A DNA stretch of 64,000 nucleotides from Paenibacillus xylanexedens. GTDB taxonomy: Bacteria > Bacillota > Bacilli > Paenibacillales > Paenibacillaceae. The position numbers were made by a program, and so were the translations under genes. The DNA is taken from contig NZ_JAGIKV010000002.1 of NCBI RefSeq assembly GCF_017874615.1, forward strand, positions 372,001 to 436,000. Direction: 5' to 3'. Below, in pieces: positions 35,148 through 44,352 of the stretch (the first letter of the stretch is position 1; every line of letters begins with the position of its first letter). The notes beneath the pieces were generated by a model that saw only the letters and a list, made by a program, of their open reading frames with translations, ran no database searches and was not told the DNA's origin.

Positions 35148-36869
35148 TCATCCCAACAACGCCTGTTCAATCTGATCCACTATCCCATTAACTCCTGTCG
35201 GCCCATAACAGCCGATCCATGTTGCAGCATCAACAGAATGTACACACTGTTGCTCACCCCCATCCAGCATTCCCAAAACCCTCGTCTCTGTCGCAGATAT
35301 CCCATCCTGCATAAGCTCATTACTCAGCAAAAAGTAGTGGCTAGCTTGTACTGCAGGTAATCTCTCAACGGAGATATGATAGGCCGTATCGGAGGAATCT
35401 ACCACAAACAGCGGAACGGGCAGACCCAGATCCCGGTACAGCACAGCGCCTGTGCGATGAGCAGCAGAATGGACGCGCACGAGGGAATCCAGTGGACGAA
35501 TCAATGCCACGCTTTTTCCTGCCAACACCGGTGCCAGTTCCTCAGACAGCAAAGACGTTCGACGGTGATAATCCGCAATAATCTGCTTGGCCTCTGCTCG
35601 CTTGCCTGTCAGTTCACCGAACAGACTTAGAATCGTCTGCCAGTTTTCGTTACGCTTGAACATGAGTACTGGAGCGATCTGGCTTAACCATTCATGATGC
35701 TGATCATGCACCTCGGTGCAAATAATCAGATCCGGCGCAAGTCGCTCTACCGCCGGAAGATCGGGGTATTCATACGTACCAAGTAATGCTGTATGCTGGA
35801 GTCCTGCCCGGAGTGATTGAGGGAACGTTAACGCGGTACTTCCTAGTCCGACACTTCCTACCGGTGACAAGCCCAATGCAAGCAAATGATCAGCATATTG
35901 CACATCGAGAACAGCGATACGCTGTGGTATTTCGGTGACGGTGTACTCCCCGCGTATATGGCAGATGACCGGGCCTTCGGCTGATTCAAAAGAAGAAGCT
36001 GTACGATTTTGCAGCAAAGCATTCGCATAGTCTGCATCTCTTCTCGAAGCGGCAGCATGCCGGTAATGTAGCGGTGGGACACCATGATATTTTTTAAATG
36101 CCCTACTGAAGTAATACATATCGCGATAGCCCATTTTGTCCGCAATTTCACCGATGGACGCATCCGTATGACGCAGCATGCGTGAAGCACTTTCCATACG
36201 CAGCTGAATGACGTATTCCATCGGTCCAAGCTGCTTCTCTTGTTTGAAGCGGCGCTGCAGCTGTCTTACACTACAGCCTGCCAGGGCTGCCAGCTCTTTT
36301 AGCTCCAAGTTTTGACGATAATGCGATGTGATATAAGAAGCGACTACATCCACCATGTCGGACTCCGCTCCCCCTTGACCACGTTCATACTCCATGATCA
36401 GCTCGTAGATCATTCCTTGGAGCAAAGCGTTCGCATAGAAACGTTCCAACCCTTCACCGCGTCGCCATTTGACAACGATTTTTTCCGCGTTTTCGATCCA
36501 TTCCGCATGGGTTGCCGAGTTTTGAACAAATGACCTGCGCAGCGGATGCTTGCGATATGAAGGTACAACAAGAGAGGCACCCTCTATGGAAGAAGCCTTG
36601 TACATAATGACAATATAATGAATGTCCTCTGATCTGGCCGTCAGCGTAAAGGATGATCCCTTCACCACATGACAGGCAAAAGAAGCTCCAATGTGGCAAC
36701 CCTCGCCATCCATTGCAAGCTCCCCTTCCCCTCCATATGCCAGCAGCAGCACACTTGAAGTTAAATCCGTTTCGTGTAAAACACTGCCTGTCTGCAAAGT
36801 ACCGCTATCCCCGTCAAGCATCTTGATCGTTGTATCACTCCATAGACTTGTCTGTTCTTGCAGCGGCAT
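35148..36869 (-). CDS. AraC regulator fused to siderophore-binding domain (Btr-like)
   Basis: 573 residues: an N-terminal cupin-like region, two AraC helix-turn-helix units at about 175-270 (LAALAGCSVRQLQRRFKQE; IGEIADKMGYRDMYYFSRAF), then a periplasmic-binding fold from about 300 (QRIAVLDVQYADHLLALGL, DLIICTEVH). In B. subtilis the same layout (Btr) binds bacillibactin and activates ferric siderophore uptake. ATG 36869 has AGGAG nine bases upstream; the start at 36878 overlaps it. It should sense the ligand of the uptake gene at 37693. Confidence 0.9.
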   Translation of the reverse strand: MPLQEQTSLWSDTTIKMLDGDSGTLQTGSVLHETDLTSSVLLLAYGGEGELAMDGEGCHIGASFACHVVKGSSFTLTARSEDIHYIVIMYKASSIEGASLVVPSYRKHPLRRSFVQNSATHAEWIENAEKIVVKWRRGEGLERFYANALLQGMIYELIMEYERGQGGAESDMVDVVASYITSHYRQNLELKELAALAGCSVRQLQRRFKQEKQLGPMEYVIQLRMESASRMLRHTDASIGEIADKMGYRDMYYFSRAFKKYHGVPPLHYRHAAASRRDADYANALLQNRTASSFESAEGPVICHIRGEYTVTEIPQRIAVLDVQYADHLLALGLSPVGSVGLGSTALTFPQSLRAGLQHTALLGTYEYPDLPAVERLAPDLIICTEVHDQHHEWLSQIAPVLMFKRNENWQTILSLFGELTGKRAEAKQIIADYHRRTSLLSEELAPVLAGKSVALIRPLDSLVRVHSAAHRTGAVLYRDLGLPVPLFVVDSSDTAYHISVERLPAVQASHYFLLSNELMQDGISATETRVLGMLDGGEQQCVHSVDAATWIGCYGPTGVNGIVDQIEQALLG

Positions 36870-36914
36870 TTCTCTCATCTCCTGACAATAGCAAAGGTAG
36901 AATTCTTGCTGTTG

Positions 36915-37691
36915 TCATTGTAATTGAGATTCTTTCTCATTGTCAATTTTCGGACATTTGAGACAATATTCGCCTGACATCTGGTAATAGAAACAGCAGG
37001 TAATTCGCTCGCTTTTGGCAACATGCACATTGTCCTTACAATCGGTGAAGCGCGTCAACGGATTCTTTCTTACACCGAACACTTGCCCGGATGCCACCTG
37101 CGTCAGATATGAAAAGTCCTCTCGAATGATCTTACTTTCCTGCTCAGTCTCGGCTTCATCAGGAGCGAATAGTCGGCCGATACGTACCATGATATTCTCC
37201 CAGAGAATACTCATCGAAAGAGGCGCAATCGCAGCAAGCGTCTTTAACAGGGGTGTAAGCTGTACTGCAAACATCTCCTCGACCACCTTTTCCCGCCACA
37301 CTGCCCTGTCTCCCGTTAGTCCTTCAGCCTGAAGTCCATTCACCGCTAGAAAAGGAAATCGTGTGCCGCCCTCATGATCTGAGAGCGCCGGATGATAGAG
37401 AAAGCTGTTTTCCAGCTGAAAGGTAACATGCTGATGATGAAACGTCATCGCGGTCACGAGCGGAGTCGTCCACAGATAACCAAGTCGTTTGGCTAACATG
37501 GAAGCAGCAACCTTCATATCAGGCGCATCGATATAGTTCTGAAACCAGCTGATATACTCTCGACACGCCTCTTCGTCATGCAACTCACTTAGAGCAATGG
37601 TACGGACACTATGTTCAGGCGGCTCACCGAGCAAAATTGAATGATCCTCTACCGTCTCTTTCCATAAGTTTGTCGAGAGATATAGGTTCAT
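36915..37691 (-). CDS. FhuF-like ferric siderophore reductase
   Basis: 258 residues, ending in CCFYYQMSGEYCLKCPK: the CC-x10-C-x2-C iron-sulfur motif of FhuF-type ferric reductases, at residues 230-250. The rest matches the IucA/IucC C-terminal-like reductase fold. It reduces imported Fe(III)-siderophore so iron is released in the cytosol. It starts one base before the end of the binding protein gene, so the two are translationally coupled. Confidence 0.85.
   Translation of the reverse strand: MNLYLSTNLWKETVEDHSILLGEPPEHSVRTIALSELHDEEACREYISWFQNYIDAPDMKVAASMLAKRLGYLWTTPLVTAMTFHHQHVTFQLENSFLYHPALSDHEGGTRFPFLAVNGLQAEGLTGDRAVWREKVVEEMFAVQLTPLLKTLAAIAPLSMSILWENIMVRIGRLFAPDEAETEQESKIIREDFSYLTQVASGQVFGVRKNPLTRFTDCKDNVHVAKSERITCCFYYQMSGEYCLKCPKIDNEKESQLQ
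36924..36946. promoter_or_regulatory. Fur-box-like sequence before the AraC gene
   Basis: TTGAGATTCTTTCTCATTGT resembles a weak Fur box and lies 55-77 bases before the AraC start, overlapping the end of the reductase gene. It may drive the regulator from an internal promoter. Confidence 0.35.
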
Positions 37692-37692
37692 A

Positions 37693-38733
37693 TTAGTTCG
37701 ATCCGAGCAGGGCTTCCGATGCCTGATCTACGATAAGATTGATGGCAAGCGGTCCGTAGTATGCAATCCAAAGTGTTGAGTTTACGGCATACGTGCGGTT
37801 ATTTTTCACAGCATCAAGGGACTTCCACACTGGATTACTCACCATAGCCTCTGCCTCTGCAGCAAACAGCTCATCCGACAGCACAAAATAACGATCTGCC
37901 CCAATGTCAGGAACCTTTTCCATGGAGATTTCAACAGAGGTATCATCCTTGATCTCTTTAACGAGCTCAGGCATATTCAAGCCCAAATCATTATACAAAA
38001 TGCCGCCTGTACGATGCTCGATGCCATGGACACGGATACCTTCTTTACGCGGACGAATTAGAGCGACTGTCTCATCTCCCATTTTCTCTGTCAGCTGTGC
38101 CTTCAGACCAGCAACTTTCTCCTCATAGGCTGTGCGCACTTTCTCCGCTTCGTCCTGCTTGTCTGTAATCTTAGCGACCGTTGCTAACGTATCACGCCAG
38201 TCTTCGTAGAAGTCGAGTACCAGGGTAGGTGCAATTTTGCTTACACTCTCATACTGTTTCTCCTGGAAGTCCGTCATGATAATCAGATCCGGGTCCAACG
38301 CTACAATCGCTTCCAGATTAGGCTCGTCCCGTGTACCCAGAACCTGTACGTCACTCGGCTGATCGCCTAAGTACTCTGGAAAATCGGTGTTGCCTCCAGC
38401 AATAACACTACCAGCCGGCTTCTCACCAACCGCTAACATCTGATCCAGAAATTTAACATCAAGGACTGCAATTCTCTGTGGTTTTTCGTTTAGCGTCAGC
38501 TCACCCTTCATGTGTGGGATCGTTACGGGAAAAGCTCCATCTGTCTGTGTTTCTGCATTCGCAGGTGTCTCCGCTGGCGTTGCCGCAGATTGTTTACCGC
38601 TATCTGTACCTGTTCCGGCACCGCAAGCCGTCAGGACAAGAATAAGGGCTAACATCAAGCCCATGAATAATCGTGATTTGTGAGCAGCATATGCCTTGCT
38701 TCCGGCAGCCTGCTTCTTTGTTCCTTGATTCAT
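37693..38733 (-). CDS. Ferric siderophore-binding lipoprotein
   Basis: 346 residues with a lipoprotein signal, LVLTACGAG (Cys 37), then a FepB/TroA-like binding fold: RIAVLDVKFLDQMLAVGEKP, DLIIMTDFQEKQYESVSKIAPT and a late YYGPLAINLIVDQ. Delivers ferric siderophore to an ABC permease not in this window. First gene of a three-gene iron operon with a Fur box upstream. The binding domain closely parallels the C-terminal half of the AraC regulator, which probably arose from it. Confidence 0.92.
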   Translation of the reverse strand: MNQGTKKQAAGSKAYAAHKSRLFMGLMLALILVLTACGAGTGTDSGKQSAATPAETPANAETQTDGAFPVTIPHMKGELTLNEKPQRIAVLDVKFLDQMLAVGEKPAGSVIAGGNTDFPEYLGDQPSDVQVLGTRDEPNLEAIVALDPDLIIMTDFQEKQYESVSKIAPTLVLDFYEDWRDTLATVAKITDKQDEAEKVRTAYEEKVAGLKAQLTEKMGDETVALIRPRKEGIRVHGIEHRTGGILYNDLGLNMPELVKEIKDDTSVEISMEKVPDIGADRYFVLSDELFAAEAEAMVSNPVWKSLDAVKNNRTYAVNSTLWIAYYGPLAINLIVDQASEALLGSN

Positions 38734-38759
38734 GATGAATCCCCCTTATGTATAATACT

Positions 38760-38778
38760 GATAATGATTTTCATTATC
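38760..38778. promoter_or_regulatory. Fur box
   Basis: GATAATGATTTTCATTATC is a near-perfect Fur operator (arms GATAATGA/TCATTATC), about 27 bases before the binding protein start. Iron repression of the operon follows. Confidence 0.88.
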
Positions 38779-38869
38779 GAAACATAAAGAGAGTATAAAC
38801 GATCTCTGCATTGCGTTACCATGTACTTTTGCGACATTTGAGCCGGACTAATGCGACATCGTAAGCCGC

Positions 38870-39163
38870 TTATCCGCCCTTTAATGTTTCAGTGATATAT
38901 GCTTGCAGTCGGTAAATGTCTGAAAGAAGCTCTTCTTCCTCCGGCGTATTTCCATACTCCCCTAGCCAGCGCGGTGTGCGGATATGCCACTCGTTAGACA
39001 TGTATTGTTGTTCATCCCGATACGCTATAATGTGCTCCAAGAAATATTCCAAAGAGCCAAAGGATTGTTTATGACTATCGTTGATAATGGATTGTGTTTT
39101 TTCAATGATTGCCTGTAACATTTGTTGGATATGTTCTTCCGGATTCTTAGCGTTAATTTCCAT
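38870..39163 (-). CDS. Hypothetical protein, 97 aa
   Basis: An acidic helical protein with GGAGG before ATG 39163. Recognisable words: EYFLEHIIAYRDEQQYMSNEW and PEEEELLSDIYRLQAYI. No known family that I can name; it looks cytosolic. Stand-alone between the iron operon and a divergent small membrane gene. Confidence 0.6.
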   Translation of the reverse strand: MEINAKNPEEHIQQMLQAIIEKTQSIINDSHKQSFGSLEYFLEHIIAYRDEQQYMSNEWHIRTPRWLGEYGNTPEEEELLSDIYRLQAYITETLKGG

Positions 39164-39323
39164 CGGTGACCTCCACCTATCTCTACAAAAAAAATGAATT
39201 AGTATATTATTTAAATGAGCCTAATATTTCTAAACGTAGAATTCTGTTCTGATTAAATACAATAAATCGATGCCCAATGAGTATTGAGACATCGATTCAT
39301 ATCATCTAATTATGAGGTGAATC

Positions 39324-39695
39324 ATGAGTATGCGACCAAACATGAAGTTTAGCATTATTATTAGCGCAGTTATTATTGTCGTTGTTTCTATTATCATTGG
39401 ATTTTATATGTTGAACAAGGTTGTCGATCCTGACGAGACAATGGTTACGAGAACTGAAGTTTCTCCTGAGCTTATTACTATAACAGGTGGATTTGCAGAC
39501 AGTATTAGCAGATATCACGGCTACTACCTCTCACATCATAACAATTCACTTTTCATTCAGATTAAAGGCAGTAAACTTCCTATCGGTGGTAGTAAAGACT
39601 TCACAATTTCATTCTCTAATACTTATGGGAGTGTTGATGAAATCTACTTATTAGGTCCTGGCAACTCTAAGAAAAAGATTTGGTCGAATCCCTAA
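39324..39695 (+). CDS. Small single-pass membrane protein, 123 aa
   Basis: A hydrophobic segment (SIIISAVIIVVVSIIIGFYM, residues 10-29) anchors an extracellular beta-rich domain (SISRYHGYYLSHHNNSLFIQ...GSKDFTISFSN). GAGGTG lies four bases before ATG 39324; an ATG six bases on is equally possible. No family recognised. Confidence 0.65.
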   Translation: MSMRPNMKFSIIISAVIIVVVSIIIGFYMLNKVVDPDETMVTRTEVSPELITITGGFADSISRYHGYYLSHHNNSLFIQIKGSKLPIGGSKDFTISFSNTYGSVDEIYLLGPGNSKKKIWSNP

Positions 39696-39732
39696 CTTTC
39701 ATTTGAAATAGATATCATATGATCTGACACAA

Positions 39733-40323
39733 TCAACTTCGGTCTCTTCTGCTTGATTTCTTAAATGCCGAGTATTCCTGATCAGACTTCATATAACTTA
39801 ATATCTTTTCCGCGCATGCAGCTGAACTAAGCTCTTCCGTATTCACTTCCAGATCATATTCATCATAAGAGTAGATGTAGTCGAACTGGGAATGAGCAAG
39901 TCCAATCTCGCGATCTCCCCTGCTCTGCTCTCTTCTGGTGAGTTCCTCTTTCGAGCACTGCACGCCTACAAACAATATCGGATAATCCGATAGTAACTCA
40001 TAAAAACCGTTAAACCACTTGTCATTGCTGATGACTGTATCCACGATGACATTCAAACCCATTTCCGAAAACAGCTTAATGGTTGCACAGTACATCGAAT
40101 TGATGGGGTCGAACAGGATATCTGTCATGACATGGTGTTCCACTTCTCTTGTTGGTTTCATATCTGGATATGTATTGTCGATAAACTGATCATAATTATG
40201 CAGAAATTGATCTACAGATAGATGATGAAACGGAATATCTCCCTGATTTTTCATTTCCATCGCAATGCTTGTCTTCCCCGAACTTGACGTTCCGTTCAAA
40301 AATATAATGAGTCCTCGTTCCAT
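39733..40323 (-). CDS. Chloramphenicol phosphotransferase-like P-loop protein
   Basis: Starts MERGLIIFLNGTSSSGKTSI with AAGGGTG six bases before ATG 40323. The Walker A loop, the HHLSVDQFLHN strand, the VIVDTVISND Walker B region and the CSKEELTRREQSRGDREIG lid follow the layout of CPT-type kinases. Members phosphorylate antibiotics or small hydroxyl compounds; the substrate here is unknown. 196 residues. Confidence 0.82.
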   Translation of the reverse strand: MERGLIIFLNGTSSSGKTSIAMEMKNQGDIPFHHLSVDQFLHNYDQFIDNTYPDMKPTREVEHHVMTDILFDPINSMYCATIKLFSEMGLNVIVDTVISNDKWFNGFYELLSDYPILFVGVQCSKEELTRREQSRGDREIGLAHSQFDYIYSYDEYDLEVNTEELSSAACAEKILSYMKSDQEYSAFKKSSRRDRS

Positions 40324-40388
40324 ATCTATCACCCTTATCTATAAAATTATTGCTGCAATTCAGATCACATAACAATAAAAATTTCAAC

Positions 40389-40697
40389 TCATTTGATCCC
40401 ATGCTTCCAAGTTGCTTCGCTAATTTTGTGTTCTTTTAAGAACATTTTCAAAAACTTTTCTATTTCGTCTAGTGATTTTTCATAATGTTTCGCATTCAAT
40501 CGCTGAAGCAAACTCATTTCCATCATGCTTTGACTTGTAATTTCAATGAGGGTTGAGTGAAAGTTTAGATTTTCTATTTTCGTTAATGTATGTGGGCTGA
40601 ATAATCGTTCTTCCGCTTGATCCCATGCCAAAATCGAATAAAAGGTTTCTATTTCCTCCTTGTCAGTGATTTCTATTTTAAATGTTATGTTTTTCAC
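40389..40697 (-). CDS. Hypothetical protein, 102 aa
   Basis: Starts MKNITFKIEITDKEEIETF after AAAGGGGTG. A beta-alpha start followed by helices with EKFLKMFLKEHKISEATW. It precedes the CPT-like gene by about 65 bases and may be cotranscribed. No family recognised. Confidence 0.6.
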   Translation of the reverse strand: MKNITFKIEITDKEEIETFYSILAWDQAEERLFSPHTLTKIENLNFHSTLIEITSQSMMEMSLLQRLNAKHYEKSLDEIEKFLKMFLKEHKISEATWKHGIK

Positions 40698-40768
40698 CCC
40701 TTTGTTTCTTTCGGTTCAAAATTACGTGTCCGATGAATCACTTTTTCAACGAAATCATAATGCAAATT

Positions 40769-41308
40769 TTATTTTGATGCTTCTCTTTCCTTCATAATAT
40801 ATTGTTTGAAATACTTCCTAAACACATCATAGAGCTCCTGCATTTCATGGATTTCGCCCCGAAACTTACCCCGTATCTCTTCTCTTTGTTTATGCTCAAG
40901 CTCAATGTTGAATTCTTCGGCTTCATATTCATTCAATAATTCAAAAAAGTATTCACAAGGCTCTTTCACAGCTTCACAACTGTCAGCATACTGGCCAGAC
41001 TCCAGCAGAAAGCTGGCCCAGGATATTTCTCTTCTGTCGTACTTTATGTACAAACAAGCAATGTATTGATCGAAAAGTTTACTATTGTAGTAAGTAATAC
41101 AAGGTTCTGAGTGAATGTATTTGTTAACGATTTCAATAGCGCTGCCTTGATAACGCACCGTGGCTAATTCTATGATCCAGTACGGCGGGTTAGTGTACTC
41201 AAGGATAATATCATCACAAAAAGGATGAAAGTGTTTGTACCAGATTAATTTACTATCGAGCATAATACCCGTTTTACAAGCAAACTCTTTATTAGGTTCT
41301 ATTTTCAT
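40769..41308 (-). CDS. Hypothetical protein, 179 aa
   Basis: An AT-rich, acidic, aromatic-rich protein (WYKHFHPFCDDIILEYTNPP) with a helical tail of alternating Glu/Lys. AAGGAGAAGGAG precedes ATG 41308. No recognised family; looks cytosolic. Confidence 0.6.
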   Translation of the reverse strand: MKIEPNKEFACKTGIMLDSKLIWYKHFHPFCDDIILEYTNPPYWIIELATVRYQGSAIEIVNKYIHSEPCITYYNSKLFDQYIACLYIKYDRREISWASFLLESGQYADSCEAVKEPCEYFFELLNEYEAEEFNIELEHKQREEIRGKFRGEIHEMQELYDVFRKYFKQYIMKEREASK

Positions 41309-41412
41309 ACCGATAACTCCTTCTCCTTGTTGAGTTCTTCTTTTCCTTGTCTTCTTGTTGATTAATGATTGTTTGACTGCTAGTTTCCAACCCCTTTATC
41401 GCCTGCCGATGA

Positions 41413-41547
41413 ATAGTTTATTTTGAGTCCAATGAAGATTATAGCCAAAACGGTATAGCTCCAAGTAAGGATGCAGGCATTCTTCCGCCTACTGTAGATC
41501 TTGATAGCGGGGCCATTGCAAGTAGTAAGCTATCCAATAATCGTAAG
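41413..41547 (+). pseudogene. Relic coding fragment
   Basis: An open frame reading YFESNEDYSQNGIAPSKDAG, followed by about 27 more residues, looks like the C-terminal end of a lost protein but has no start. It runs directly into the Nudix relic. I do not recognise the parent. Confidence 0.3.
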
Positions 41548-41761
41548 CGAATTTAGAGTTGGATCATTGGATTGTGAATATGGTTCTATTGATGAAGGTG
41601 AAACTCGAATGCAAGCTATGGTACGTGAATTAAGAGAAGAGATAGGCTACACTCAAAGAAAATTGAGCCAATTGGAGAAGCTTTTACATCTTCGGGATTC
41701 ACAAATGAAAAAATTCATTATTTTACATCGTAGTAGAGGTACCATCTGTAAAATAAAATAG
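41501..41761 (+). pseudogene. Nudix hydrolase remnant, frameshifted
   Basis: One frame contains a perfect Nudix box, GSIDEGETRMQAMVRELREE then IGY. After it the frame breaks: the next frame reads EAFTSSGFTNEKIHYFTS, which is the expected ADP-ribose pyrophosphatase continuation, then stops. The start is missing too. A decayed ADP-ribose or nucleotide-sugar pyrophosphatase. Confidence 0.7.
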
Positions 41762-41872
41762 TTTATCTATAGATTTTCATTTTATTATGGTAAAATATAC
41801 TACAATATATCAAAAGTAGGTGTGAACACACTCTATTTGTTAGTTTAAATTGAATGAAGGAGCCATAATTAC

Positions 41873-42826
41873 ATGAAAAAGATCAAAAATTATTTATTAA
41901 GTCTTTTCGCTGCCACACTAGTCATAACTCTATTCCCTCTATCCGTTAATGCAGATCAGGATCTAAACGATGAAGTTGTGGTGTTAGACGTACAAGGGAA
42001 CAATGAAGTCGCTTTTGTAGAACCAACTGTTCTCACCAATGTTACTGATAAAAACCCAAATGAAATTGAAGAAGTACAATACTTACTAAGCTATGACAAG
42101 GTTACAGGAGCACAGTCCACTCGAATGCTCGAACCAAACGAAACCATTGAATCACTTGATACAATATCACCTATGGCGCAAGGTGCTGTAGCCTATAGTG
42201 TCTTGCTGACCCCAATTGATGGTGCAGCTGAAGCAAATATTACATTTCGCATAAACGGCTTTATAGGTTCTAAGCCCAATAGAATTGATCTTACCTACAC
42301 TCTCTTTCGGGGGATCCAGCGCGGAACAACCGGAACAAGCGTTGGGGGATGTACTGCATCAGTGCAAGGAATTTTGAATGTGAAAGAAGGAAAAACGGTT
42401 GTTTGTACCAAAAAAATATCTCAAACAGGGTATTACTTTGGTGAAGTTAAATTAAATATGAAAAGTGCTCTTGGCATTAGTATGGGAACAGATAGCTCAC
42501 AAACCAGGCAAATTTTGACCAACAAAAACGCAACTGTTTATCCATTCCACTATGATCCTTACTCTAACAAAACTATGGAAGAGCCAGCAAGAGCAGATTG
42601 GGCAAGAACAACTTCAGTTGCTTGGACTTCTGATGATCGCTATAAATATATTAAAGAGTATAGCGAGAAATTTCCAAATAACGGATGGAACTGGAGTGGA
42701 AATGTGACACATACACACCATGTAAGACCACGTAATCTTGGTGGTACTAATGCATTTAATAATATTATTCCTATTCCTGCAAGAGTTCACGAGTCAATTG
42801 TTAGTCCCTGGTTCGTAGGGTATTAA
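41873..42826 (+). CDS. Secreted HNH nuclease toxin
   Basis: 317 residues. A signal peptide (LLSLFAATLVITLFPLSVNA) is followed by a beta-rich region and, at residues 280-317, the nuclease tail THTHHVRPRNLGGTNAFNN ... IPIPARVHE, the HNH pattern of secreted colicin-like toxins. The gene directly downstream encodes a SUKH protein, the usual immunity partner. The toxin should cut DNA or RNA in rival cells. A terminator hairpin lies between the pair. Confidence 0.8.
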   Translation: MKKIKNYLLSLFAATLVITLFPLSVNADQDLNDEVVVLDVQGNNEVAFVEPTVLTNVTDKNPNEIEEVQYLLSYDKVTGAQSTRMLEPNETIESLDTISPMAQGAVAYSVLLTPIDGAAEANITFRINGFIGSKPNRIDLTYTLFRGIQRGTTGTSVGGCTASVQGILNVKEGKTVVCTKKISQTGYYFGEVKLNMKSALGISMGTDSSQTRQILTNKNATVYPFHYDPYSNKTMEEPARADWARTTSVAWTSDDRYKYIKEYSEKFPNNGWNWSGNVTHTHHVRPRNLGGTNAFNNIIPIPARVHESIVSPWFVGY

Positions 42827-42832
42827 TGTGAT

Positions 42833-42872
42833 AAACTGGCTTATAGGATAATACCTGTAAAGCCAGTTTTTC
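42833..42872 (+). terminator. Terminator between toxin and immunity genes
   Basis: AAACTGGCTT pairs with AAGCCAGTTT, followed by TTTTC. It may lower readthrough and so set a toxin/immunity ratio, or leave the immunity gene with its own promoter. Confidence 0.8.
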
Positions 42873-42891
42873 TTAAGAAGGAGCGATGTAA

Positions 42892-43389
42892 ATGACAGTA
42901 ATTAAAGCATTCAAAGAAATGTCTGATCAGAATGATGGTCGGATTGAAATACTTACTTCTGTTGGAAAAACGACTATTGTTAACAAATTTAAGCCAAGTG
43001 CTACTGAAGATAAAATTAAAGAGCTTTCCGATTATTTTTCTACTCCGCTACCTTCAGATTACATAAGTTTCTTACGTGAAAGCAATGGAGCATCCTTGTT
43101 TGAACATCTTGAGTATGGTGGGGAAAACTTTCTATATTCCGTACAAGATGTCATACATTATAATGAAGCTTCAGACAGAAGAATTGTCATAGCGAACATC
43201 CTTGATGATCGAATTCTAATTGACTTAGACCGCTGGAGTGCTCAGGATCAAGAATACTTACTCCTGTGCGAAAGTTCAAATCCTGTAGAATACTCAGGCG
43301 ATTTCCACAGCAACTTTGAGACATGGTTAGAGCGTTTTATTTTATCTCAAGGATCAAAGTTCTGGTACTGGAAAACGGAACGTTGTTAA
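42892..43389 (+). CDS. SMI1/KNR4 (SUKH) immunity protein
   Basis: 165 residues with the SUKH core: TEDKIKELSDYFSTPLPSDY, then ISFLRESNGASLFEHLEYGG, and DFHSNFETWLERF near the end. AAGGAG precedes ATG 42892. SUKH proteins are immunity factors for secreted nucleases; the adjacent HNH toxin gives the partner. Cytosolic. Confidence 0.85.
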   Translation: MTVIKAFKEMSDQNDGRIEILTSVGKTTIVNKFKPSATEDKIKELSDYFSTPLPSDYISFLRESNGASLFEHLEYGGENFLYSVQDVIHYNEASDRRIVIANILDDRILIDLDRWSAQDQEYLLLCESSNPVEYSGDFHSNFETWLERFILSQGSKFWYWKTERC

Positions 43390-43552
43390 AATAAGAAATA
43401 ATCTTTCGTTTCTTTAATTGGTGCAAATATGTATCCAGGGCTTGATCAGACATGAGTAATCTCTCTTCTGTGAAAAGCTCATCTCCGCCTTCAATCATTC
43501 TCTCATTCCATAGTTTCGTTGGTTTTTCATGAAACAAGTTTTGTAATGTCAT
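43337..43552 (-). CDS. Possible small protein, 71 aa
   Basis: MTLQNLFHEKPTKLWNERM, with GGGGGG before ATG 43552, overlaps the end of the SUKH gene by 53 bases on the other strand. The ribosome site supports it but the overlap weakens it. Unrecognised. Confidence 0.35.
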   Translation of the reverse strand: MTLQNLFHEKPTKLWNERMIEGGDELFTEERLLMSDQALDTYLHQLKKRKIISYFNNVPFSSTRTLILEIK

Positions 43553-43640
43553 TGGAGTCCCCCCTCTAAAGTTCAATTATATCTATACTTTACCTGTAAC
43601 CAAAATTATGAACAAGCGTTCTCGCCTATTCACTTTCACC

Positions 43641-44216
43641 CTATTCGCTCCATAGCCTTGTTACGTTCTCTAATTCCATCTCGTCAAATTGTAATCGATA
43701 AATGTCCGGTTTCTTGGTTTGATTCATAAAATCCAATCCGTAACTCGAATCAAAGTAGTTCATCATCAACGTCATTACATGTCCGTGTGTGCCAATCGCC
43801 ACTCTTTTACCCTTGTATACTTCTAAAATCTGTTTCAACACGCCCACTGCTCTATTCTGGCAAACTGTGTTCGACTCGCCTCCTGGCAATGCATAATCAG
43901 GGTCATCAAACATCTTCTTTGAAGCAGGCTCGAACTCTTCATCCGTAATCATATCATCTGAAAAATGTCTTTCCCGAAGATCCTCCATGATCTGAATATC
44001 TATTCCTAACGCTGCTGCCACACCCTCTAAGGTTAGAATAGCCCTGGCATAAGGACTTGAGACGATGCAATGTATTCCTTCATACGTTAATATTTCCGTT
44101 ATTCGTTCTGCATTCATCTTGCCCTCCAGAGTAAGCCCCCTCGTTCTTTCCGTTCTTTCCGTTCTTTCCGTATACGGTGACTCCGCATGCCTTACCATAT
44201 AAACGATGGTCTTCAT
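43641..44216 (-). CDS. Histidine phosphatase (phosphoglycerate mutase family)
   Basis: The start is ATG 44216 (MKTIVYMVRHAESPYTE) after AAGGAGG. The RHAES motif carries the catalytic His; IVSSPYARAILT, EDLRERHF and the later GTHGHV supply the second Arg, the acid and the second His. 191 residues. Near the start three in-frame copies of a nine-base unit encode TERTERTER. Removes phosphate from an unknown small substrate. Confidence 0.88.
   Translation of the reverse strand: MKTIVYMVRHAESPYTERTERTERTRGLTLEGKMNAERITEILTYEGIHCIVSSPYARAILTLEGVAAALGIDIQIMEDLRERHFSDDMITDEEFEPASKKMFDDPDYALPGGESNTVCQNRAVGVLKQILEVYKGKRVAIGTHGHVMTLMMNYFDSSYGLDFMNQTKKPDIYRLQFDEMELENVTRLWSE
44142..44168. repeat. Three tandem copies of CGTTCTTTC
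   Basis: Nine-base units at 44142, 44151 and 44160 inside the phosphatase gene, adding three Glu-Arg-Thr triplets beside the catalytic loop. Copy-number slippage would change the protein length in frame. Confidence 0.85.
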
Positions 44217-44352
44217 AGGACCCTCCTTGAATAGCAAAGTGTGTAATCGAAATTTACAACTATCATTACTTCACTCAACCAAGTACCGGTACCGATCAAT
44301 GCAGCACACCAACTTATAAACAGGTTTGGGATTAGGACATATCTTCAACACT

